From assembly GCA_026709085.1 (NCBI GenBank), contig JAPOTR010000061.1, positions 1-50,338 of the forward strand: DNA of 50,338 bases. The letters run 5' to 3'. Made by a program: the position numbers and the translations under genes. Below, piece after piece: positions 27,222 to 36,000 of this stretch; position 1 is the stretch's first letter, and each line of letters opens with the position of its first letter. The DNA comes from Cyanobacteria bacterium MAG CAR3_bin_5. GTDB lineage: Bacteria > Cyanobacteriota > Cyanobacteriia > PCC-6307 > Cyanobiaceae. The notes under the pieces are model-generated. The model worked only from the letters and a program-made list of their open reading frames with translations, had not been told where the DNA came from and searched no databases.

Positions 27222-27511
27222 CCATGGCTAGCGCCTCTCCGGGTGGCTAGCGAAAATGAAAAGCATGATCATCAAAAACAAGAAATGAAATGCAAAGATT
27301 GCGAGAAGTTCCATGGCAAGAAAAACGGCTTTTCAAGCCTAGCCTGGCGAGAGAAGATCTGCAACCCTCTTTAGTATCTCTTCATTATCGCCTACAAAAT
27401 TTGGGATTTTCTTGTGATGTCTTGAAGATAAATTCTTTTGTGCAACTGGAAAGAAGAAAAACTTTGATTTTCTTGGATCTGTGTATTGATTGTTGATCAA
27501 TTTCTCTCTGT

Positions 27512-27822
27512 CTGGACCTGGCCCACCAGGCTGCCCTGATCCGCATTGCCCACCAGGTGGCGGCTGCAGGGGCCGGGGTGGTGGCGGTGGTCCATGACCT
27601 GACCGTTGCCGCCGCCCTGGCCCATCATGTTGTGCTACTGCAAGCCGGGTGCGGGCAGCCCACGGGCCGGCCAGGATCCTGCAGACCGTCGTTCTGGAGC
27701 CGGTGTACGGCCTACCCCTGTTGCGCAACGAACCCGCAGCCGGAAGGACGACAATCGTTCCCCTCTTCCCTGTAGGATCCGGACCGACGGCGGTGGGGAA
27801 TGGGGAAACGGGGGAATCCTGA
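27512..27822 (+). pseudogene. hmuV: HmuV ATPase C-terminal fragment
   Basis: The frame reads LDLAHQAALIRIAHQVAAAGAGVVAVVHDLTVAAALAHHVVLLQAG, the D-loop/H-loop region of a heme ABC ATPase (VHDL is the H-loop). After a frameshift near 27645 a second frame gives ARILQTVVLEPVYGLPLLRNEPAAG and a proper end. The Walker A, Q-loop and signature portions lie before the AT-rich island or are gone. It completes the eroded hmu locus. Confidence 0.85.
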
Positions 27823-27851
27823 GCCTGTTTGCACCATTGCGCCATTGCGCC

Positions 27852-28160
27852 ATGTTGAGTCAGGAGCAACTGGCCCGGGCCCAGGGCCGCGCCTCGGTGG
27901 GCACAGAACTTCATGCCCTCTGTCTTCAGGGCCACCCCCTGGATGAAATCCTGCTGGATGCCCATGAGCGGCGGTGTCGCCAGGATCACGGAGAACGGCT
28001 GGAGATTCTCCACGGCATGGGACGCCAATCGGATCCCCACCTGCACCACTACCTGGAAGGTCAGTTGGAACGCCTGAAGCTGGTGCGGGCCGCCCTGCAA
28101 CGGGGCCGGGATCCCGGCCTCGTTCCCGGTGCGGGGGAGAATGATGCCCATGCCTCCTGA
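27852..28160 (+). CDS. Conserved-looking small hypothetical protein
   Basis: 102 residues from ATG 27852 (MLSQEQLARAQGRASVGTEL). Predicted mainly helical and charged, with a His-rich HLHHYLEGQLERLKLVRAAL segment. No catalytic motif recognised. It overlaps the start of the following PLD gene by about 10 bp, suggesting coupling. The family is unknown to me; the regular length and overlap with a real gene make it a probable gene rather than noise. Confidence 0.5.
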   Translation: MLSQEQLARAQGRASVGTELHALCLQGHPLDEILLDAHERRCRQDHGERLEILHGMGRQSDPHLHHYLEGQLERLKLVRAALQRGRDPGLVPGAGENDAHAS

Positions 28161-29613
28161 AGCCGTGACGCACGCCCGGCAGCAACCAACGAGGGGCCGG
28201 GGCAACGTCTTCCGGCGCTGGCCTGTGGCCGTCCCCCTGTTGCTGTTGCTGGCGTCCTGCGCGGCGGATTCCCGGTTTGTGGGGCAGCAGCAGGCAGCGG
28301 GTCCCGCCGCCGCTGCCGACGGCATCAGTGTGTACTTCAACCAGCGCCGCCAAGCCCGCTACCGCAGCCCCCTGACGGGAACCATGCGCCAGGGGGACGA
28401 CCTGGAGCAGGTGGTGCTGGACGCCGTTGCCGGAGCGCGGCGCAGCATCAGCCTGGCGGTGCAGGAGTTGACCCTGCCCCGCATCGCCCAGGCCCTGGTG
28501 GAGCGTCACCGCGCCGGGGTGCAGGTGCGGGTGGTGCTGGAGAACAGCTACTCCACCCTATGGAGTCGTCAGCACCCCTCTGAGCTGGACGACCATGCCC
28601 GTCACCGCTGGCAACGGCTCCATGATCTGGCGGACACGGACCAGGACGGCGCCGTCACCCAGGCGGAGCGCCGGGCCGGGGATGCGGTGGCCCTGCTGCT
28701 GGATAGCGGCGTGCCCCTGGTGGACGACACCGCGGACGGCAGTGCCGGCAGTGGACTGATGCATCACAAATTCCTGGTGGTGGACGGCCGGGAGGTGGTC
28801 ACCGGTTCGGCCAACTTCACCAGTTCCGGCGTCCACGGCGATGCAGGCGCCCCCTGGTCCCGGGGCAACGCCAACCATGTGGTGAGGATTCACTCCACCG
28901 CCCTGGCGGCTCTGTTCGAGGAGGAGTTCGCCCGCCTCTGGGGGGACGGCCCCGGTGGCCTGGAGGACGGCCGCTTCGGCCTGGGCAAGAGTGGCGGCGG
29001 CAGCGTGGGTCTGCGCCAGGGGGAGGGCCGGTTGGAGGTGCTGTTTGCTCCCCATTCCCGCCGGGACGGCAACAACGGTCTCGCCTTTATTGAACGGGTG
29101 CTGGCCACGGCCCGGGAGCAGGTGGACATGGCCCTGTTTGTCTTCAGCGATCAAGGCGTTGCCAACCGCCTGGAGACCCTGGCCCGGCGGGGCGTCAAGG
29201 TGCGCCTCCTGGTAGATCCGGGTTTTGCCACCCGCAACTACAGCGAACTGCTGGACCTGGCGGGGGTGGTGCGTCCCGACCGGCGTTGTCGCATCGAGGT
29301 GGGCAACAAGCCATGGCCGCCGGGTTTGGCGGAAGTGGGCATCCCCCGTCTTGCGCGGGGGGACAAGCTCCACCACAAGTTTGCGGTGGTGGACAACGCC
29401 ACGGTGATCACCGGCAGCTTCAACTGGAGCCCTTCAGCGGCCCATCAAAACGACGAGACGTTGCTGGTGATCCACCATCCCAAGGTGGCTGACGCCTTCC
29501 GGCGCGAGTTCGGCCGCCTCTGGCAAAACGCGGAACTGGGGGTCACGCCCCGCCTTGAGAGGCTGTTGGAGCGGGATCGGCTGCGCTGCCCGGAAACCGT
29601 CAACCTGTCTTGA
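28150..29613 (+). CDS. Phospholipase D-superfamily lipoprotein with an EF-hand loop
   Basis: 487 residues from ATG 28150 (ribosome-binding GGGGGAG about 10 bases ahead; in-frame ATGs at 28141 and 28144 are also possible). A lipoprotein signal LLLLLASCAAD targets it outside the cytoplasm, with lipidation at Cys. Two HKD motifs are present: MHHKFLVVDGREVVTGSANF and LHHKFAVVDNATVITGSFNW. Between the first strand region and motif 1 lies a canonical 12-residue calcium loop D-T-D-Q-D-G-A-V-T-Q-A-E (about residues 162-173). It may be a Ca2+-responsive nuclease or phospholipase. The nuclease-type Nuc family versus a PLD toxin cannot be separated by eye. Confidence 0.88.
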   Translation: MPPEAVTHARQQPTRGRGNVFRRWPVAVPLLLLLASCAADSRFVGQQQAAGPAAAADGISVYFNQRRQARYRSPLTGTMRQGDDLEQVVLDAVAGARRSISLAVQELTLPRIAQALVERHRAGVQVRVVLENSYSTLWSRQHPSELDDHARHRWQRLHDLADTDQDGAVTQAERRAGDAVALLLDSGVPLVDDTADGSAGSGLMHHKFLVVDGREVVTGSANFTSSGVHGDAGAPWSRGNANHVVRIHSTALAALFEEEFARLWGDGPGGLEDGRFGLGKSGGGSVGLRQGEGRLEVLFAPHSRRDGNNGLAFIERVLATAREQVDMALFVFSDQGVANRLETLARRGVKVRLLVDPGFATRNYSELLDLAGVVRPDRRCRIEVGNKPWPPGLAEVGIPRLARGDKLHHKFAVVDNATVITGSFNWSPSAAHQNDETLLVIHHPKVADAFRREFGRLWQNAELGVTPRLERLLERDRLRCPETVNLS

Positions 29614-29627
29614 CCCTTCCCTTGCCT

Positions 29628-30632
29628 TCAGCCCTCCCGTAGCCAACAGGCGGCATCGGGCGCATGATAGGTGAGAATAAGGTCCGCCCCGGCGCGCCGG
29701 AAGCAAAGCAGGGTTTCCAGCACCACCCGGCGCTCCTCGATCCAGCCTCGTTCCGCCGCGGCCTTCACCATGGCGTACTCGCCGCTCACGTTGTAGGCGG
29801 CAATGGGAAGTGTGCTGTTTTCCCGCAGTTTGGCCACAATGTCCAGATAGGCCAACCCCGGTTTCACCATGAGAATATCGGCCCCCTCGTCTTCGTCCAG
29901 ATCCGCCTCACTGAGGGCTTCCCTGCTGTTGGCCGGGTCCATCTGATAGGTGTTCTTGTTGGTGGGGACGGGTTTATCGCCACTGGCGCGAGGGGCGGAG
30001 TCCAGCGCATCCCGGAAGGGACCGTAGTAGGCCGATGAGTACTTGGCGGTGTAGGAGATGATGCTCACGTCAATGAAGCCATGGTCGTCCAGGGTGGTGC
30101 GGATGGCTTCCACCCGGCCGTCCATCATGTCGCTGGGGCCAATGAGATCCGCGCCGGAGCGCGCCTGGGCCAGGGCTTGCTGGCAGAGAATCTCCACCGT
30201 CTCGTCATTGAGAACCACCCCGTTGGGGCTGACGATGCCGTCGTGACCATCGCTGGAATAGGGATCCAGGGCCACGTCGGTCATGATCACCATGTCCGGA
30301 TGTTCCGCCTTGAGACGACGGATGGCGCGGGGGATCAAGCCGCCTTCGTTGAAGCACTCGGCGCCGTCCTCGCTTTTGAGGCCATCGGCCACTTTGGGAA
30401 ACAGCACCACGCAGCGGATACCCAGATCCCGGGCGCGCCCCACTTCGTCCCCCAGGGCGTCAAGACACCAGCGCTGGCAGCCGGGCATGGAGGCAATGGG
30501 CTCGTTCCTGGCCCCCTCATGCACAAAGAGGGGATAGATCAGATCCGTGGCCTGCAGAGAGGTCTGGCGCACCATGGCCCGCAGGGCAGGGGTGCGCCGC
30601 AGACGACGGGGACGGGGCAGCAGGTCCAGCAT
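29628..30632 (-). CDS. hemB: Delta-aminolevulinic acid dehydratase (porphobilinogen synthase)
   Basis: 334 residues. Condenses two 5-aminolevulinate molecules to porphobilinogen in tetrapyrrole (heme and chlorophyll) synthesis. Key lysines are in SYTAKYSSAYYGPF and MVKPGLAYLD (Schiff base). The metal-site stretch is TDVALDPYSSDGHDG, with Asp/Ala in place of the three zinc cysteines, so it is the Mg2+-dependent form common in photosynthetic organisms. Length is normal. Convergent with the PLD gene (14-bp gap). Its 5' side faces dnaJ, which is 68 bp away on the same strand. Confidence 0.96.
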   Translation of the reverse strand: MLDLLPRPRRLRRTPALRAMVRQTSLQATDLIYPLFVHEGARNEPIASMPGCQRWCLDALGDEVGRARDLGIRCVVLFPKVADGLKSEDGAECFNEGGLIPRAIRRLKAEHPDMVIMTDVALDPYSSDGHDGIVSPNGVVLNDETVEILCQQALAQARSGADLIGPSDMMDGRVEAIRTTLDDHGFIDVSIISYTAKYSSAYYGPFRDALDSAPRASGDKPVPTNKNTYQMDPANSREALSEADLDEDEGADILMVKPGLAYLDIVAKLRENSTLPIAAYNVSGEYAMVKAAAERGWIEERRVVLETLLCFRRAGADLILTYHAPDAACWLREG

Positions 30633-30700
30633 GGGGAGGCAACAGCTTTCGGGATCCTACGGAATCCCCTTCGAGCCTCAGTCACCCGCCCGGGGCCTTG

Positions 30701-31666
30701 CTAGAGAGGCTTGGGAAGAAGGGCCTGCCGGGCCATGGCCTCCCGGGGGTAGTTGGTTCTGCAGGCTGCCCATTGCCGCAACAGGTCCAGTTGCCGGGGT
30801 GACGGGGATTGGGTCACGTGGATGACAACCGTGAACAGCAGATCCTTCCGCCCGCCGGAGCATGGCCATCCCTGACCCTGTAGCCGCAGGTTTTGTCCCG
30901 GCTGAATGCCCGCTGGAACAGTCACTGTGGCGGCGCCCGTGGGCGTGGGCGCCGCAATCTCGCCCCCCAGCACCGCCTCATCCAACCCCACGGCCAAATC
31001 AGCCCGCAATTGATCCCCCTCCAGTCGCCACACGGGATGAGGTGTGAGTTGAACCTTGAGGTAAAGGTCGCCCCGGCGCCCTGTCCCCGGCTGAAAGTTG
31101 CCCTTGCCTTTGAGGCGCAGGCGGGTGGCGGGAAGAATGCCTGCCGGAATGCGCACCTGCACGGATTCCTGATTCCTGGAAAACGAGCGCACCGAGAGGG
31201 TGCGCTCGCAACCGTGAAAGGCCTCGGCGAAGGAAATCTCCAGGGAGGTTTCCGCATCCAGGTCCGGGGGGCGGGAGCCGCCGGGGCGGCGGGGGAACCC
31301 ACTGGCGCTGAATCCGCCGGGACCGTTCCCGTCCCCAAAACGGCTCAACAGGTCGTTAATGAATTCATCAAAATTGCCGTAGTTCTGAAAATCCATATCC
31401 ACACCCGCGCCACCTCCGGTCTGGCGGCGATCACCGCTCCAGTAGCGGCCAAACTGCTCATAGCGCCGCCGTTTCTTCGGGTCACTGAGCACCTCGTAGG
31501 CTTCGTTGATTTCCTTGAAGCGCGCTTCCGCCCCCTTGTCGTTGGGCTTCACGTCGGGATGGTATTGCCGCGCCAGCCGGCGAAACGCCTGCTTGACGGT
31601 GGCCTGATCAGACCCCTGGGGCACCTGGAGAATTCCCCAGTAGTCCTTGTATCCGCTCCGCGCCAT
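30701..31666 (-). CDS. dnaJ: DnaJ-type chaperone (CbpA-like, no zinc finger)
   Basis: 321 residues from the ATG giving MARSGYKDYWGILQV; 14 further in-frame residues upstream sit in the tmRNA end. J domain with ARQYHPDVKPN (HPD), a short G/F stretch rich in Gly, Phe and Asn, and then the two C-terminal beta domains (TLSVRSFSRNQESVQVRIPAG, PAGILPATRLRLKGKGNF). It lacks the CxxCxGxG repeats. A second DnaJ in the window, distinct from the one beside dnaK at 17271. It begins about 20 bp after the tmRNA coding piece on the same strand. Confidence 0.92.
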   Translation of the reverse strand: MARSGYKDYWGILQVPQGSDQATVKQAFRRLARQYHPDVKPNDKGAEARFKEINEAYEVLSDPKKRRRYEQFGRYWSGDRRQTGGGAGVDMDFQNYGNFDEFINDLLSRFGDGNGPGGFSASGFPRRPGGSRPPDLDAETSLEISFAEAFHGCERTLSVRSFSRNQESVQVRIPAGILPATRLRLKGKGNFQPGTGRRGDLYLKVQLTPHPVWRLEGDQLRADLAVGLDEAVLGGEIAAPTPTGAATVTVPAGIQPGQNLRLQGQGWPCSGGRKDLLFTVVIHVTQSPSPRQLDLLRQWAACRTNYPREAMARQALLPKPL

Positions 31667-31689
31667 TGCTGAGAAGGGGTTCAGGAGAA

Positions 31690-31970
31690 GGGGCCTCTCA
31701 GCCCCCATGGGTCATTTTGCTGATAAGGCTGACCTCACCTCATCTCCTTTGGGCTCAGGCGGCAACAGGGGCAGCCTGGCGGGAGAAACGAACGATGTTG
31801 TTCGCTGTTACGAAATTGCTCTGACCGAGCAGGCTTCAGTCACCCTCCTCACGCCCCGTCGAAACCATTGCAGCCCCGAGTGGGAATGGAGCTGAGCGGA
31901 ATCGAACCGCTGTCCGAAACATCGGTGTGAGCCACCTAGTTCACAACACGTGAACTCTCTCACCCTAGCA
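31690..31970 (-). ncRNA. ssrA: Permuted two-piece tmRNA
   Basis: On the minus strand the acceptor piece comes first, ending TTCGATTCCGCTCAGCTCCA at 31887. A short spacer separates it from the coding piece, which begins GGGGCTGCAATGG at 31877; the two pair as a tRNA-like acceptor stem. The coding piece carries the tag frame at 31755-31805, reading ANNIVRFSRQAAPVAA then TGA. Piece order and tag match the permuted tmRNA of marine Synechococcus/Prochlorococcus. It rescues stalled ribosomes and tags truncated proteins. The outer ends (5' of the acceptor piece, 3' of the coding piece) are estimates. Confidence 0.93.
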
Positions 31971-31982
31971 CAGGCGCCATGG

Positions 31983-32399
31983 TCACCGCCCCACAATCAG
32001 GCGGGTAGCTTTGGCGAGTCCCGCCCTGGTCTTCACCAGGTAAGGCCCCCGCAGCAGCACCACCCCCACCCGCAGGACGATCCCGGCCAGAAGAAGATCC
32101 GCCACACCCATGGCCAGCAGGGCGGGGAGGAGACCCCAGCCCAGGCCGCCCACCAGCCAGACCAGCAGGGCGCCGCTGGCCAGCAGAAAGGTGGTGGTCA
32201 GCAGCCCCAGGGCCATCCCCAGCAACACCACCCCGCCAACGAGACGCCGGCGTTCCCGGCTCACCTCCTGCAGGGCCATCCGCAGATGCACGTCCAGCAA
32301 GCTGGCCAGCAGCAGCGCCATGCGCTCGAAGGGATGCCGCGCACCACGGCCCTGGCTCGAGCTTGACAGGCCGGGTGGGGGGGATGGGGCCGCCATCAC
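31983..32399 (-). CDS. Holin-X (Phage_holin_3_6-like) family membrane protein
   Basis: 138 residues. Helical N-terminal part FERMALLLASLLDVHLRMALQEV, then two hydrophobic segments (VLLGMALGLLTTTFLLASGALLVW and LGWGLLPALLAMGVADLLLAG). This pattern of an amphipathic start and two membrane helices is that of the actinobacterial-type holin-X/DUF family, which is widely chromosomal and not evidence of a prophage. It overlaps the preceding gene by 4 bp, so the two form an operon. Function is unknown. Confidence 0.6.
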   Translation of the reverse strand: MMAAPSPPPGLSSSSQGRGARHPFERMALLLASLLDVHLRMALQEVSRERRRLVGGVVLLGMALGLLTTTFLLASGALLVWLVGGLGWGLLPALLAMGVADLLLAGIVLRVGVVLLRGPYLVKTRAGLAKATRLIVGR

Positions 32400-32884
32400 C
32401 GCTGCCGCCGGCTACCGCCCAGCAGAAGCCCGGTGACGAAGCCCGCAAGGACGGCCACGGAAAGGCTCAACAGAGGCCGTTGCCGGATCTTGCGGGTCAG
32501 ACGGGGGGCCAGATCCCGCCGCAGTTCATCGACGAGGGTATTCAGTTGTTCCTCCAGGGGATGCAGCGCCTCCTCCCAGGTCCTGGGCTCCTCTCCGATC
32601 CGTCCCAGGTGGTTCACCAATTCCAAAAGCTGGGAGCGAACGATGGTGCGGGTGTGGGAGGTCTGGCTGGCAATGAGTTGCACCAGTTCCTCCAGGCTGC
32701 CGCGGGTAGCCTCCCAGCGTTCCCGGGCAATCTCGGGCCATTCCCGTTGCAACAGGGGCAACAGGGCCTGGAACTGTTCCCCCAGGGGATCCGTTGCGGC
32801 GGCTTCGGAGGGGGAACGACTCTCCTGTGGCTGCTGGCCAGTGGAAGACGGGTCGTTGACAGGGTCGTTTGCAGTCGACGACAT
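32396..32884 (-). CDS. ElaB/YqjD-like helical protein with a C-terminal membrane anchor
   Basis: 162 residues. Low-complexity acidic N-terminus, a long charged helix (residues about 45-130, with WEALHPLEEQLNTLVDELRRDL) and a C-terminal hydrophobic anchor PLLSLSVAVLAGFVTGLLLGG followed by basic residues. This is the general plan of the DUF883/ElaB-YqjD group, which sits in the inner membrane and may bind ribosomes. It overlaps the holin-X-like gene by 4 bp. It is divergent from smc. Confidence 0.55.
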   Translation of the reverse strand: MSSTANDPVNDPSSTGQQPQESRSPSEAAATDPLGEQFQALLPLLQREWPEIARERWEATRGSLEELVQLIASQTSHTRTIVRSQLLELVNHLGRIGEEPRTWEEALHPLEEQLNTLVDELRRDLAPRLTRKIRQRPLLSLSVAVLAGFVTGLLLGGSRRQR

Positions 32885-33020
32885 TGACGTGGGCAGGGTG
32901 ATGACAGCTTAAATCCCCCAAGGCCGGACCACCTTCCCGCGAAAGCGGGAACGACGACATGGGGCGTCTTGAGGTTTTCCGGTGTTTCCCGTATGGTTGG
33001 CCCGACGGTGGATTTGGGGA

Positions 33021-36000
33021 TTGGTTTACGTTCAGCAGGTTAAAATTCGTTGCTTCAAATCCTTTGGCGGCAGCGTTGAGGTTCCGCTGAATCCGGGGTT
33101 CACTGTCATTACCGGACCCAACGGTTCGGGTAAAAGCAACATTATTGACGGCATTCTCTTCTGTCTGGGATTGGCCTCCAGCCGCGGGATGAGGGCGGAG
33201 CGGCTGCCCGACCTGATTAACCACCGCATGGCGCGCCAGGGGAAGGCCGCCGAAGCCTCCGTCAGCGTCACCTTTTCCCTCGCTGACTGGCATCCTCCTG
33301 ACGACGTTGAGCCCGATGTCGTGGAGGGCGTCATGGAGAGCGCCGGGCCATGGATCGACCCGAGCCGGCAGCAGGTGGTGATCTCCCGCCGCATTCGCGT
33401 CGCCCCTGGCGGCGCCTACAGCAGCATCTATTCCATTGGGGAGGAGTCCTGCAGCCTGAGCCAGTTGCAGGTTCAGTTGCGCCGTCTCCGCATTGACCCC
33501 ACCGGCAGCAACGTGGTGATGCAGGGGGACGTCACCCGCATTGTGTCCATGGGTGGCCGGGAGCGCCGGGAAATCATTGACGAACTGGCGGGGGTGGCGT
33601 TGTTTGACCAGCGCATTGAGCAGTGCCGCGCCAAGCTGGCCAACGTGCGGGACCATGAAGAGCGTTGCCGCATCGTGGAGGCGGAACTTCGCAACAGCCG
33701 CCTGCGGTTGGAGAAGGACTGCAAGAAGGCGCGCCGTTACCGGCAGTTGCGGGACGAGTTGCGCCAATCTCGCCACCAGGAGTTGGTGTTGTTGTGGGAG
33801 AAATCCTGTCAGGAGCGGGACGACTTGGCGGCCCGTCAAGTCCGGAATCAGCAGGAACAAGAGGTCCTGAGCGCGAGACGGGAGGAGTGGATCGAAGGGC
33901 GCCGCGGGAAGATCCGGCAGTTGCAGGACATCCAGGACCAGGTAAAAGCCCTTGGGGAAGACCAACTGCTGTCGGTGCAGGGGGAGTTGGCCGGGCTCCA
34001 GGGGCGGGAGCGGGAGTTGCAGCGCAGTCTGCAGAGCCAGGACCAGGCAGACATCGAACAACGTCACCATGACTGGCGGGGCCGCTGTGGCCGGTTGCAG
34101 GCCGCCGCAGAAGCGCAGGCCGCCACCGACCCCGCTGCTCAACTGGAGGCTGTGGCCGCCCACTGCGCCTGTACGGAGCGGGATGTGGAGCAACACCGCC
34201 GGCAACTGGGGGAGTTGGCGGATCGTTCCGGAAGCTGGCTCCGGGTCCATCAGCAGCGGCAGCAGGCCATGGCGGCATTGCGGGCCGGCATCCAGCCCTT
34301 GCGCGCCGAACAACTCCGGCTTCAGGAGCGTCTCAAGCAGGAGGAGCAGCAACTGAAGGACGGGCGGGAGAAGCAGCGGCAAGCAGAAGCTGACCACCGG
34401 CAGAACCAGGACAAGCTGGATGACCTGGCCGCCCGGAAGGCCCGACTCCGGCAGAAGCTGGAAACACTCCAGACAGGGTGCAACGAGGGCAGCAGCGCCC
34501 TGGAGTTGTTACAGCGCAGCCGCCAGCGGTTGGAACGGGATCAGGTGAAGCTGGAGCAGGACCTGGCCAAGCTGGAAAGCCGCCGTGAGACACTGCAGGA
34601 AAGCCGCGGCACTGCCGCGCTGCGCTTGATTCTGGAGAGTGGGCTGCCGGGCATCCATGGTCCTGTGGCCAAGCTGGGGGAGGTGGACCCGCCCCACCGC
34701 CTGGCGCTGGAAGTGGCGGCCGGCGGCCGTCTCAACCACGTGGTTGTGGATGACGACCAGATTGCCGCCCAAGCCATTGCGCTTCTCAAACAGCACCGGG
34801 CCGGCCGCCTCACTTTCCTGCCCCTCAATCGACTGCGGGCGCCGACAACACCGGCTCCCATGACCCGGGTCGGCCGGCGGTTCCAGGGCTTGGTGGATCG
34901 CGCCGTGGCCCTGGTGCGCTTCGAACCCGTCTATGGGCAGGTATTTGCCCACGTGCTGGGGGAGACCCTGGTGTTCGAGACCCTGAATCAGGCGCGCCGC
35001 CTCCTGGGGCAATACCGCTGCGTGACTCTGGAGGGGGAGTTGCTGGAGCGCAGCGGCGCCATGACGGGTGGCAGCCTGCAGCGCCGCCAGGACCGCCTCG
35101 GCTTCAGCCACAGCGAACAGGCCGACGAGGCGGAGCCTCTTCAACAGCGACTCCTGGAGTTGGGGCGCCGCCTGATCGCCTCCCGGCGGGAAGAAGCAAA
35201 ACAGAGTCAGGCCCTGGACGCCCTGCAGACACGGTTGACAGACACCAGTTGCCGCCTGGCGGCTGTGAACGCAGAGCACGGTAGCGTACTGCCCCAGCAC
35301 CGGACCCTGGCTGACGCCCTCCGCCAGCAACAACAGCGCATCACCGCTGGCGCCGCCCGCATCGCCGAGGCGAAGGGGCGGCTGCAAGCCCTGGAGGAAG
35401 AACTCAAGGCCCGGCACAGCCAGTTGGCCATGCTGGAGGCGCCTGCCGAGGAGGGTGACGACGCCCAGGTGGTGAGTGGGCAATGGCGCCGGCTGCAGGA
35501 GGAGCTGAAGACGGCGGAAGCGCGGCACACGGCCAATCTGGCCCAACGGGAGACCCTGCATTCTGCCGTGCGGAAGCACCAGTTGGACGGGCAACGCCTC
35601 GCCGACCAACGCCAACTGTTGACCCGGGAAGGGGAGCAGTTGGAACGGGAACGGGAGACCCTGGCCCGGCGGCAGCGGGAATTGGCCGCGGACCGGCAGC
35701 AATTGGCAACCCAGCGCCAAGCCCTGCAGGCCAGGCTCCAGGGGTTGCAACAGGCCCTGGGGGAGCAGCGGCGGCAGCGGGATCAACTGGAAGCCGCCGT
35801 GGGGCAGTTGAACCGGAAGATCCACCGGGGCGCGTGGGAGCAGCAGCAGTTGGCGGAGCGGCAGCAGGCTCTCAAGGATCAGCAGATGGCCCTGGAGGAG
35901 CGGATCCGCCAGCAGCAGGCAGCCCTGCCCGATCCCCGCCCCCCACTCCCGGAAACCCTGCGAGCCGCGGGCATGGAGGCGTTGCAACAGCACGTCCGTG

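Larger units (their letters stand above)
25880..27495. other. AT-rich island interrupting the heme-uptake remnant
   Basis: About 1.6 kb, distinctly richer in A and T than the GC-rich surroundings, lies between the two hmuV fragments. It contains the two small ORFs listed separately and short repeats such as AGCATATGAT (26867 and 26888 regions). The remaining sequence shows no recognisable gene. No clean terminal inverted repeats or integrase were found by eye. It may be an insertion from a phage, plasmid or IS, or locally acquired foreign DNA. Confidence 0.6.

Noticed and set aside
27285..27374. Short frame with CxxC (MKCKDCEKFHG...)
   Set aside because: Only 29 codons with no upstream ribosome-binding site or support; it may be chance within the AT-rich island.
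31983..32399. Prophage holin as evidence of a prophage
   Set aside because: Holin-X-type proteins are often chromosomal, and no other phage structural or lysis gene is in the window.
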